From contig JAZLLD010000023.1 in assembly GCA_045597945.1 (NCBI GenBank), positions 1 to 58,699 of the forward strand: DNA of 58,699 bases, in the 5' to 3' direction. Origin of the DNA: Colimorpha sp045597945. Its GTDB lineage: Bacteria; Bacteroidota; Bacteroidia; Bacteroidales; P3. Numbering within the stretch: position 1 is the stretch's first letter; the number at the start of each line of letters is the position of its first letter. A model generated the notes under the pieces. That model had not been told where the DNA came from, made no database searches, and saw nothing but the letters and a program-made list of their open reading frames with translations. This document shows positions 16,364 through 24,628 of this stretch, piece after piece. A program made the position numbers and the translations under genes.

Positions 16364-19072
16364 ATGAAAAGAATAATACTTATCTTTGCCCTCTTCGTCC
16401 TTAGTCTGGCTCCAGCCTGGGCTCAAGATTATGATTTCAGCGCAGTCTGTCCCTCTGGCCAAACACTTTACTACAAAATCAGTGGTGGCAATGCTACAGT
16501 CACAAATCCTGATCTTTTGGTATATTACACTGGCAATCTCGTCATTCCCTCTTCGGTCAGCTATGGTGGCACCACCTACACGGTCACTTCCATTGGCGTT
16601 ATGGCTTTCGGTGGCTGCTACGATCTCACTAGCGTCACCATTCCCAACACCGTCACTTCCATTGCCTCTTCGGCTTTCTATGGCTGTTTTGGCCTCACCA
16701 ACGTTACCATTCCCAATTCTGTCACATCCATTGGCGCCCTTGCTTTTGCCCACTGCTACAACCTCGTCAATCTCACCATTCCTAACTCAGTCACTACCAT
16801 TGATGATTTTGCATTCTTTGGTGTAAGAAACATCATTTATCATGGCTCTGCCACGGGTTCGCCATGGAATGCGCTGGGCGTGAATGGATATGTTGAGGAA
16901 CCTTTTATTTTTTCCGACGCTACCAAGACCCATTTGTGTGGTTGCTTTTACAGTGCCAATTCTGCCGACATTCCCAATTCCGTCACTACTATTGAAGATT
17001 GGGCATTCTTCTACTGCACTCTCACCAGTGTCACCATTCCCAGCTCCGTCACTTCCATTGGCGAACACGTTTTTGATGGCTGTCAACTACTTGGTTCGAT
17101 TGTTTGCAAATCAAGTACTCCGCCATTTGCTGGCGGTGAAGGCACATTTGCATTTTTGAGTGATTACCACTCTTGCTCTATTTCCGTTCCCTGCGGCAGC
17201 ACTTCCGCATACCGCAATGCTCCTGGCTGGGATCAATTCACCAATTTCATAGAGGATATTAATTATAATATCTCGGCAGTTTCGGCCGACAATGCCATGG
17301 GCTCGGTCAGTGTCACCCAGCAGCCCACTTGCACTCTTCCCGCCATCATCCAGGCTACTCCAGCTGACAACTACACCTTTGACCATTGGAGCGACGGCAA
17401 CACCGACAATCCCCGCACCCTCACTCTCATCCAAGATACTGTGCTGACAGCTTATTTTCTGTCCACCGACTTCATCTTCGAAGATGCAGCCCATACTCGA
17501 CTGTTGAGATATGTGGGACACGACTCTGTAATCACAATTCCTTCCACGGTCACCACGATATTGGAAAGAGCATTCCAAGATTGCACTACGCTTACCTCTG
17601 TAACCATTCCTTCGAGTGTCACCTCCATCGGAGATTATGTTTTTGATGGCTGCAGCAACCTCACCTCCATTTCCATCCCAAATTCCATTACATCCATAAG
17701 TTGGGAGGCTTTCCGGGGATGTACCAGCCTAGCAGACCTCACTATACCGAACTCTGTCACCACCATTGGGGGAGAAGCTTTCGTGGGTTGTGCTTTCACC
17801 AACATCGTAATACCCAATTCAGTCACCTTACTTTATGGGTTTGCTTTTTCCCAATGTGAGAACCTCACCGATGTAACCCTTTCCAACTCCATCACTACAA
17901 TAATGGAAAATACATTCACTGGATGTCGCAGCCTTAGAAACATCACCATTCTCAACTCCGTTACCACCATTGAGCATGCGGCGTTTTATAACTGCAGCAG
18001 CCTTACAGACATCACTTTGCCCAATTCCGTTGAAAGAATAGGCGAATATGCATTCAATTATTGCGGTAGCCTTACCAACATCATTTTACCCACCAGTCTC
18101 ACTTATATTGATAATGCGGCTTTTGCTTACTGCGAGAGTCTCAACAATGTCACCATTCCCAACTCCGTTACTTCCATTGGTTATGAGGCTTTCGCATACT
18201 GTAGTAGCCTTACTAGCATTACTATTCCAAACTCCGTCACTTCAATTAAAGATGGCACTTTCGACTATTGTAGCAGCCTCACTAGTATCACGATTCCAAG
18301 TTCAGTTACTACCATTGGATATGAAGCTTTTGACCATTGTAGCAATCTCGACACAATTGTTTTCGAGTCAAGCATTCCCCCCAGCATTAGTTATTCTGGA
18401 TACACGGAGGTCGATCCTGCTTACGTGTTAAAAGGAGTTTCGGCAAACTGCAAAGTATTCGTCCCCTGTGGCAGTGCAGCCGCATATAGGGCAGACAGCC
18501 AGTGGGGCAGATTTGCACATATCATAGAGTCTGGCAGCTACGCCTTCTCAGTCACTTCAGTTGCCGAGGCCATGGGTCAAGTGACTATAACTCAGCAGCC
18601 CAGCTGTAGTCAGCCCGCCATATTTGAAGCCACACCGGCTGCGGACTTCTCATTTATCCGCTGGTCGGATGGTAACACCGATAATCCCCGCACCCTCACG
18701 CTTTCTCAAGACACTGCGCTTACCGCCTATTTCGGCTTGGTGGAATATGTCCACGACACGGTGTTTGTTGCGCTCTATCTCCGCGACTCTGTCATCATCC
18801 ACGACTGCGCCGGCCAGCTGCACGACACCATCATTGTACACGAGACCGTGCGCGATTGCCACGAGCAGCAGCTCTACATCATAGCCAACAACGACACCAT
18901 GGGCGCTTGTGCTGGCTCGGGTGTGTTTCCCCTGGGCGCGGAGGTGCAGATTATGGCCATCCCCAACCGGGGCTTCCGCTTCGTAAGTTGGAGCGATGGC
19001 AACACGCAGAATCCCCGACCCATTGTACTCAACCGCAGCATCAGTCTCACCGCCATTTTTGAGCAGGAATAG
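16364..19072 (+). CDS. BspA-like leucine-rich-repeat surface protein with InlB-like repeats
   Basis: A 902-residue secreted protein of the BspA/LRR_5 type, a family involved in adhesion and binding in Bacteroidetes and other gut microbes. The ATG at 16364 gives a clean signal peptide (MKRIILIFALFVLSLAPAWA then Q). About six plus twelve LRR_5 units of roughly 23 residues with consensus LTSVTIPNSVTSIGxxAF occupy residues about 65-260 and 385-650. Three copies of a WSDGNTDNPRTLTL-type module resembling divergent InlB B-repeats follow each block (about 340, 755 and 875). No type IX sorting domain or lipobox is visible, so how it is retained at the surface is unclear. The DNA of the repeats is itself repetitive, which allows copy-number change by recombination. 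Confidence 0.92.
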   Translation: MKRIILIFALFVLSLAPAWAQDYDFSAVCPSGQTLYYKISGGNATVTNPDLLVYYTGNLVIPSSVSYGGTTYTVTSIGVMAFGGCYDLTSVTIPNTVTSIASSAFYGCFGLTNVTIPNSVTSIGALAFAHCYNLVNLTIPNSVTTIDDFAFFGVRNIIYHGSATGSPWNALGVNGYVEEPFIFSDATKTHLCGCFYSANSADIPNSVTTIEDWAFFYCTLTSVTIPSSVTSIGEHVFDGCQLLGSIVCKSSTPPFAGGEGTFAFLSDYHSCSISVPCGSTSAYRNAPGWDQFTNFIEDINYNISAVSADNAMGSVSVTQQPTCTLPAIIQATPADNYTFDHWSDGNTDNPRTLTLIQDTVLTAYFLSTDFIFEDAAHTRLLRYVGHDSVITIPSTVTTILERAFQDCTTLTSVTIPSSVTSIGDYVFDGCSNLTSISIPNSITSISWEAFRGCTSLADLTIPNSVTTIGGEAFVGCAFTNIVIPNSVTLLYGFAFSQCENLTDVTLSNSITTIMENTFTGCRSLRNITILNSVTTIEHAAFYNCSSLTDITLPNSVERIGEYAFNYCGSLTNIILPTSLTYIDNAAFAYCESLNNVTIPNSVTSIGYEAFAYCSSLTSITIPNSVTSIKDGTFDYCSSLTSITIPSSVTTIGYEAFDHCSNLDTIVFESSIPPSISYSGYTEVDPAYVLKGVSANCKVFVPCGSAAAYRADSQWGRFAHIIESGSYAFSVTSVAEAMGQVTITQQPSCSQPAIFEATPAADFSFIRWSDGNTDNPRTLTLSQDTALTAYFGLVEYVHDTVFVALYLRDSVIIHDCAGQLHDTIIVHETVRDCHEQQLYIIANNDTMGACAGSGVFPLGAEVQIMAIPNRGFRFVSWSDGNTQNPRPIVLNRSISLTAIFEQE

Positions 19073-19124
19073 GCGGCTGGGCAGGGTGACGTCTTGTTAA
19101 AATAATGTAAAGGGGAAAAAAGTT

Positions 19125-19155
19125 TTTGCCATGTCGGAAAAAATGTGTACCTTTG
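19125..19155 (+). promoter_or_regulatory. Bacteroidetes -33/-7 promoter for the aldolase gene
   Basis: TTTG (19125-19128), a 19-bp spacer and TACCTTTG (19148-19155) match the -33/-7 pattern closely. The aldolase ATG is 36 bp downstream. Confidence 0.8.
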
Positions 19156-19191
19156 CAAAATTTTACGACACAACCCTAATAATATAAAACT

Positions 19192-20199
19192 ATGGTAGAT
19201 TATAAGAAACTTGGACTGGTGAACACCCGCGCGATGTTTGCCAAAGCAGTTGACGGCGGCTACGCCATCCCCGCTTTCAACTTCAATAATATGGAACAGA
19301 TGCAGGCCATCATCATGGCCGCAGTGGAGACCAAGAGCCCTGTGATTATGCAGGTGAGCCGTGGTGCCCGCGACTATGCTAACCAGACTCTTCTCCGCTA
19401 TATGGCCGAGGGTTCGGTGGCCTACGCCAAGGAGCTGGGCTGCGCCCATCCCGAAATCGTGCTTCATTTGGACCATGGCGACAGCTTTGAGACTTGCAAG
19501 AGCTGCATCGACATGGGCTTCAGCAGTGTGATGATTGACGGCAGCAGCCTGCCTTATGAAGAGAATGTGGCCTTGACCAAGAAGGTGGTGAAATATGCTC
19601 ATCAGTTCGACGTGACCGTTGAAGGCGAGCTGGGTGTGCTGGCCGGCGTTGAGGATGAGGTTGCCTCGGAAGAAAGCCACTACACCAAGCCTGAAGAGGT
19701 TATCGATTTCGTGACCAAGACCGGCGTTGACAGCCTGGCTATCAGCATCGGCACCAGCCACGGCGCTTATAAGTTCACCCCCGAGCAGTGCACCGTAGAC
19801 CCCGAGACCGGTCGCCTGCTGCCTCCTCCTTTGGCTTTCGACGTGCTCGAGGCCATCGAGAAGAAGCTCCCCGGCTTCCCCATCGTGCTGCACGGCAGCA
19901 GCTCGGTGCCGCAGGATGCCGTTGACACCATCAACGCTAACGGCGGCTGCTTGAAGGCTGCTGTAGGTATCCCCGAGGAACAGTTGCGCAAGGCATCTAA
20001 GAGCGCTGTGTGCAAGATCAACATCGATAGCGACAGCCGCCTGGCTATGACCGCAGCTGTGCGCAAACATCTGGCCGAGAATCCCAGCCATTTCGATCCC
20101 CGCCAGTATTTGAAGCCCGCCCGTGAGAGCATGAAGCAGATGTACATGCACAAGATTATCAACGTGCTCGGCTCCAACGACAAGCTGATCGAGAAATAG
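19192..20199 (+). CDS. fba: class II fructose-bisphosphate aldolase
   Basis: A 335-residue zinc-dependent class II aldolase that interconverts fructose-1,6-bisphosphate with glyceraldehyde-3-phosphate and dihydroxyacetone phosphate in glycolysis and gluconeogenesis. Seen: PAFNFNNMEQMQAI near the N-terminus, the first metal-ligand block VLHLDHGDSFETC, the GFSSVMIDGS segment, VEGELGVLAGVEDEV with its conserved glutamate, AISIGTSHGAYKF with the second histidine, and VLHGSSSVPQD with the third. The length and the KINIDSDSRLAMT C-terminal block fit the long class II subtype used as the main glycolytic aldolase in Bacteroidales. It is monocistronic, with its own promoter and the terminator at 20219-20259. 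Confidence 0.96.
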   Translation: MVDYKKLGLVNTRAMFAKAVDGGYAIPAFNFNNMEQMQAIIMAAVETKSPVIMQVSRGARDYANQTLLRYMAEGSVAYAKELGCAHPEIVLHLDHGDSFETCKSCIDMGFSSVMIDGSSLPYEENVALTKKVVKYAHQFDVTVEGELGVLAGVEDEVASEESHYTKPEEVIDFVTKTGVDSLAISIGTSHGAYKFTPEQCTVDPETGRLLPPPLAFDVLEAIEKKLPGFPIVLHGSSSVPQDAVDTINANGGCLKAAVGIPEEQLRKASKSAVCKINIDSDSRLAMTAAVRKHLAENPSHFDPRQYLKPARESMKQMYMHKIINVLGSNDKLIEK

Positions 20200-20218
20200 T
20201 CAACTATCAAGATACATT

Positions 20219-20259
20219 ATTTTGTAGCGCCCTTGCCTAGGCATAGGGTGCTACAAAAT
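20219..20259 (+). terminator. Rho-independent terminator of the aldolase gene
   Basis: A 15-bp stem (ATTTTGTAGCGCCCT paired with AGGGTGCTACAAAAT, one G-T pair) with an 11-nt loop begins 20 bp after the stop codon. Confidence 0.75.
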
Positions 20260-20307
20260 ATTATGTGCACATTGTTGCCAACATATTTAATTTAATAATA
20301 TAACATT

Positions 20308-21843
20308 ATGAAAAAAGTATTAATAGTCGCAGTCCTTCTGGCCATCGCTTGCAGCGCTATGGCACAGATGCCCGCCTTCCGCACGGGCAAATTCAACAAG
20401 TCCATGAACTATATCGAGTCGGGCGAAGCCAGAGTCGTGTCGTACGAGGGCAACGAGGTGGTGATGGCCACCAACTCGACGACCTCCGTGCTGGGCATGA
20501 AAGCCGCTAATGGCATACAGGCCTTGGTGACCGACACCAACCTGAACGTGTTGCGCCAAGTGAATATTTCCGGCACCGGATATCTGGACGACGTGGTGTA
20601 TGCCAACAAAGTAGATGGCAGCCTGTACATACTGATTCGCAACAGAGTGTTCCACAACTACCGCCGCGTAGAAGTGGATCTAAAATCCATGACAGTGATC
20701 AAAGTGGAGGATATCATCATCAACCATGCTACCGACAGCAAGAGACCTATAGTAGCCGTGAACAACTCCGACCGGATAGGTGATAAGAATACTGCCCAAG
20801 TGTCGTGGTACGCCAAGTCCGACAACAACGACTACTACGGAATCGTGTCTATACGCATCAATACTGTCACCAACGAGACCGCGCAGCAGCAATTTCTGCT
20901 CGACAACAAATTCCAGCCCCTCTGGACCAAGCAGTACGATGTGCGAACTATCGACGACCTGACGGTTGACAACAACGGAGTGATGTACACTCTGGGCACC
21001 ATCTACAACACCGACAAACAGAAGACCCTGGTATGCATGAGCCAATTGGATGTGGACAACGAGCAGACCATAGAACAGGAATATGCCGAAGGCATGATTG
21101 CCCATCTCAAAATCGTGAATGTGCAGAATGGCAGAGTGGTCGCCGCAGGCCCCGCAATTCATGAGATAACCCCCAATAAACGCACCTTTGATAAGTTGCT
21201 GGCCGTGTCCATCAACACGCGCGACCGCTCGATGAAAACCGCCACATATGACCTGAGTATCGAAGACATGTGTGTATTCAACAACAGCGACTTCATCCCC
21301 ACGAGAAAGGCCGTCTATCCCGAATTTATACAGATGACCCATAGCGTCAGTACCGACAACGGAGGCTTGGCGCTGTTCCAGAAGTCATGGGACATATTCC
21401 ACTACGGCGGCAGCTCACCCGACTACCACGAACGCTGCATCTGCGGCACGGTGATGATGTCGATAGACTCTCTGGGCAATATCGGATGGACCAAGAATTT
21501 CCGCAGCAACTACTTTGAGAAAACCTCCTTTGGCGAAGACCCCACATATGTATCCGATCTGATGCTGATGCATGTGGGCGGCAACATCTATTTCATGCAG
21601 CAAGAGATTAACGGCGCAAAAACGGTCTATCCCGACACCAAGTTCCTGAACAAACTTTTCAACTTCAGCATGCACAACCTGGGTGTCTATTGCATTGCCC
21701 CCGACGGGCAGGTGACCAAGACCTTGGTCAAAGGCGGCGAAGCCGGTTCTATCACCGGACCATTCTTCCGCATAAGCGGCAACCGCTATTTCACCCTTTT
21801 TGCCTCAAGAAAGAAATCAGCCCCCGTATATGTCAATTTCTAA
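20308..21843 (+). CDS. secreted protein of unknown function, coupled to M48 peptidase gene
   Basis: A 511-residue protein with a type I signal peptide (MKKVLIVAVLLAIACSAMAQ). The mature part has repeated beta-strand patterns with short turns, for example DDVVYANKVDGSLYILIRN, DLTVDNNGVMYTLGTI and MMSIDSLGNIGWTKNF. That pattern suggests a beta-propeller or similar scaffold, although no named repeat is certain. There is no lipobox, membrane segment or catalytic motif that I can see. Its last 14 bp overlap the start of the M48-family gene, so the two products are probably made together and may act on the same envelope process. That partnership is inference from the overlap. Confidence 0.7.
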   Translation: MKKVLIVAVLLAIACSAMAQMPAFRTGKFNKSMNYIESGEARVVSYEGNEVVMATNSTTSVLGMKAANGIQALVTDTNLNVLRQVNISGTGYLDDVVYANKVDGSLYILIRNRVFHNYRRVEVDLKSMTVIKVEDIIINHATDSKRPIVAVNNSDRIGDKNTAQVSWYAKSDNNDYYGIVSIRINTVTNETAQQQFLLDNKFQPLWTKQYDVRTIDDLTVDNNGVMYTLGTIYNTDKQKTLVCMSQLDVDNEQTIEQEYAEGMIAHLKIVNVQNGRVVAAGPAIHEITPNKRTFDKLLAVSINTRDRSMKTATYDLSIEDMCVFNNSDFIPTRKAVYPEFIQMTHSVSTDNGGLALFQKSWDIFHYGGSSPDYHERCICGTVMMSIDSLGNIGWTKNFRSNYFEKTSFGEDPTYVSDLMLMHVGGNIYFMQQEINGAKTVYPDTKFLNKLFNFSMHNLGVYCIAPDGQVTKTLVKGGEAGSITGPFFRISGNRYFTLFASRKKSAPVYVNF

Positions 21844-24616
21844 ACTTACCATCTTTGCCACCCTGCTGTGCTGCGTCCTCAGCGGCTCGGCACAGCAACG
21901 TTACGACCTCACTCATTTCTCGGGTCTGAAATCGGAAGGCACTATACCCAACGACCTGCGCAAAGGGCTAGCCCAACTGTATGCCGAGGACAAGCAACGC
22001 GTGCGCGACTACAACAACGGCAAGCTGCGCAACCGCGACCGTATCATGGAGGCCTCGTATTATATCAACCGCCTTACCGCCAACGGCCGCATACTGTATG
22101 GCGACCCCGTGACGCGTATGATAGAAGGCATAGCCGACACGCTGCTCCACGACTACCCCGACCTGCGCAAGGAACTGCGATTCTATACCGTCAAAAGTTC
22201 ATCGGTCAACGCTTTTGCCACAGGCCAAGGCATGATATTTGTGAATCTGGGTCTTGTGGCCGCTGCCAAGTCCGAAGACCAGCTGGCCTTTGTCATCAGC
22301 CACGAGATCATCCACTATCTGCGCAACCACAATACCGAGATGCTGCTGCGCAAGAAACCCAACAAGGACAACCTAGAAGTGCAGCTCAACGACTTTCTGA
22401 AATACCATAACCGCTCCCACCAGATGGAGTTGGAAGCCGACAGCCTGGGCCTGGTGATGTTCTACCAGAGGAGTCCCTACCGCATAGAGGCTGTAGCAGA
22501 AGTGTACGACATGCTGAGCCAATCCAGCCAACCCTGGGGCTCGTATGCCTTCGACACCACCTTTTTCAACACCCCTTATTACCAGCTTTCCACAAGCTAT
22601 TTTCTCAAGCAGGTGGCCGAATTCGTGCCCAACGACACGACCGACGACAGCCACAGCAGCCACCCCAATATCAGCAAACGACGCCAAGCCGCAGCCACTA
22701 TCAAGCAAGGTCGCAGCTGGGGCAGCTCAGCCTTTGTCACCACCAGTAGCGATCAGTTTGACTATATCCGCCAGCTGGCCCGGCTGGAATGTATCCGCCA
22801 AGAACTCATCTATGCCGACTTTGTACAGGCCTTCTACGATAGCTACGCATTTTTGAAAGAACACCCCGACAACGTGTTCTGCCAGGAGTCGATGGCTCAT
22901 GCGCTATATGCCATGGCCAAATACAAGACCACCAACAACAGCAGCCAGATTGTGGGCGACTACAACGACTATTCGGGCGAGATACAGCAATGCTACTATC
23001 TGTTCCGGAAGCTTAGCAAATCCGAAATAAGCGTATTGGCTCTGCGTGCCATGTGGCGCGCCCACCAGCAGAATTCCGACAAGCAGGTGTTGACCGACGC
23101 ATGTCGCGACCTGGTGCAGACACTTAACATCAGTTGCGACCTTTCCCCAACTGCATTCCACACCACCTTTGACACCGCCAGCAATCAAAACCAGCAATCA
23201 GCCGCTGACCCCAACGACAAATACGCCCGCTTCCGCCAGAAACAGCAGGATGCCGCAACCCGCAACCCGCTCCGATATGCCCTCACCGATATGTTGATGG
23301 CCGACAACAGCCTGGCCCAATTTATGGCCGACTGCATCGGCGACGCCACATCTCAGCCTCAGACCAGAGAGAAAAATGTGTTTGTATATGCGCCCAGCTA
23401 TCTTGTGCTAGACAATAAGGAGGAGACAGCAGTGCGGTATAAAGAATCTTATGATCTGGAACAAAAACTTGTGTCAAAAATAGAGACTGCCGCACAAGCG
23501 TCGGGGCTGAAGGTCGTCGACTTCTCCGATGCCGCGATGCGCAACCAAAACGAAGCACGTTTCTACAACGACTTTGTGACCCTCAACGAGTGGACCAATG
23601 AGTTCTGGCAGAGTAAGGGCAACGTGGAACGCCGCCTCTCGTTACAGCCTCAGATGGACAGCCTGCGCCTGCGCTATGGAGCCGACATGTTGAGCCTGAA
23701 CATGGTTGGCAATTGGGAGGAACATTCCTTCCCCTTGGGCACTCTACTCTTCTACACGATCCTCTACCCCATAGCTCCTGTGGCATATCTCGACGTGGCT
23801 AGACGCCAAGAACTTACCGCCACGCAGAATCTGCTGATCGACACCCGCAACGGTTCTGTAATATCGCGTGCCGAAACCCGCAACGATACCTACGACACCA
23901 AAACCATTGTCACCAACTTCATCTATCGCAATTTCCATCGAGGCCTGCAAGCCACGGCACCCACCGGATTCCTTGGAAAACGTATGATAGTGAGTGCCGA
24001 GGCCGGCCTGCATTTCTCGCCGCTGAACGCACTCTGGGAATTCAACCCTTATAGCGGATTCCGCATGCGGGGCGGACTGGGACTGGAATATGTGGTAGCA
24101 GAGAAAGGCTCCGTGCACCTCAGTGCAAACTTCGGCAAGTCGCAGTTCTTTATCGCAAATGGTCGCGACCCCAACCTACTGCTGTTTGACAACGGCAAGT
24201 CGCGCTTTAACGCCGACCTCACCAATCTGGCATTAACCTACCGCCGATACATCGGCCGCGACATATCCGCTCCCGTAGGTGCATATATAGGCTTCGGTCC
24301 GTCATATCATCACACCAGCCTTATGCCCTATGATGAAAATGTGGTGCACAATAAGGTTGACTCGACATATCACCGCTTTGGGCTGCAATTTCAGGTGGGC
24401 TACCACCACATGCTCTCCACCCGGCTGGTGCTGGACCTCGGATTCCGCTACACAGCCATCATGGCACTGCCTTTCGAATACGACAATATGGACGACTACA
24501 TGTATGAGCATCGCGACGAGACTGCCGCCATCAACATTCGTCGCAATTTCAATGCCAACCTTTGGTATGAGAATATGATGACCTTCCACATCGCACTTGG
24601 ATTCCTACCCTTTTAA
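21830..24616 (+). CDS. M48-family metallopeptidase with C-terminal beta-barrel-like domain
   Basis: A 928-residue exported protein. The ATG at 21830 gives the signal peptide MSISKLTIFATLLCCVLSGS, and its start lies inside the preceding gene. An M48 (Ste24/BepA-like) zinc protease domain occupies about residues 70-330. It shows the SHEIIH motif with His158 and His162, and the third ligand in LEADSLGLVMFY (Glu202). A long helical middle region (about 330-620) follows, with TPR-like spacing. The last 230 residues (from KRMIVSAEAGLHFSPL) alternate polar and hydrophobic strands and end in LGFLPF, like an outer-membrane beta-barrel with a terminal Phe. BepA-type proteases act in outer-membrane protein quality control; fusion to a barrel would tether this one. 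The family is firm; the barrel is read from pattern only. Confidence 0.85.
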   Translation: MSISKLTIFATLLCCVLSGSAQQRYDLTHFSGLKSEGTIPNDLRKGLAQLYAEDKQRVRDYNNGKLRNRDRIMEASYYINRLTANGRILYGDPVTRMIEGIADTLLHDYPDLRKELRFYTVKSSSVNAFATGQGMIFVNLGLVAAAKSEDQLAFVISHEIIHYLRNHNTEMLLRKKPNKDNLEVQLNDFLKYHNRSHQMELEADSLGLVMFYQRSPYRIEAVAEVYDMLSQSSQPWGSYAFDTTFFNTPYYQLSTSYFLKQVAEFVPNDTTDDSHSSHPNISKRRQAAATIKQGRSWGSSAFVTTSSDQFDYIRQLARLECIRQELIYADFVQAFYDSYAFLKEHPDNVFCQESMAHALYAMAKYKTTNNSSQIVGDYNDYSGEIQQCYYLFRKLSKSEISVLALRAMWRAHQQNSDKQVLTDACRDLVQTLNISCDLSPTAFHTTFDTASNQNQQSAADPNDKYARFRQKQQDAATRNPLRYALTDMLMADNSLAQFMADCIGDATSQPQTREKNVFVYAPSYLVLDNKEETAVRYKESYDLEQKLVSKIETAAQASGLKVVDFSDAAMRNQNEARFYNDFVTLNEWTNEFWQSKGNVERRLSLQPQMDSLRLRYGADMLSLNMVGNWEEHSFPLGTLLFYTILYPIAPVAYLDVARRQELTATQNLLIDTRNGSVISRAETRNDTYDTKTIVTNFIYRNFHRGLQATAPTGFLGKRMIVSAEAGLHFSPLNALWEFNPYSGFRMRGGLGLEYVVAEKGSVHLSANFGKSQFFIANGRDPNLLLFDNGKSRFNADLTNLALTYRRYIGRDISAPVGAYIGFGPSYHHTSLMPYDENVVHNKVDSTYHRFGLQFQVGYHHMLSTRLVLDLGFRYTAIMALPFEYDNMDDYMYEHRDETAAINIRRNFNANLWYENMMTFHIALGFLPF

Positions 24617-24628
24617 AACCACATCATT

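Noticed and set aside
18874..20151. Reverse 425-codon frame across the BspA-like gene end and aldolase
   Set aside because: It spans a promoter and two well-supported forward genes and has no motif of its own.
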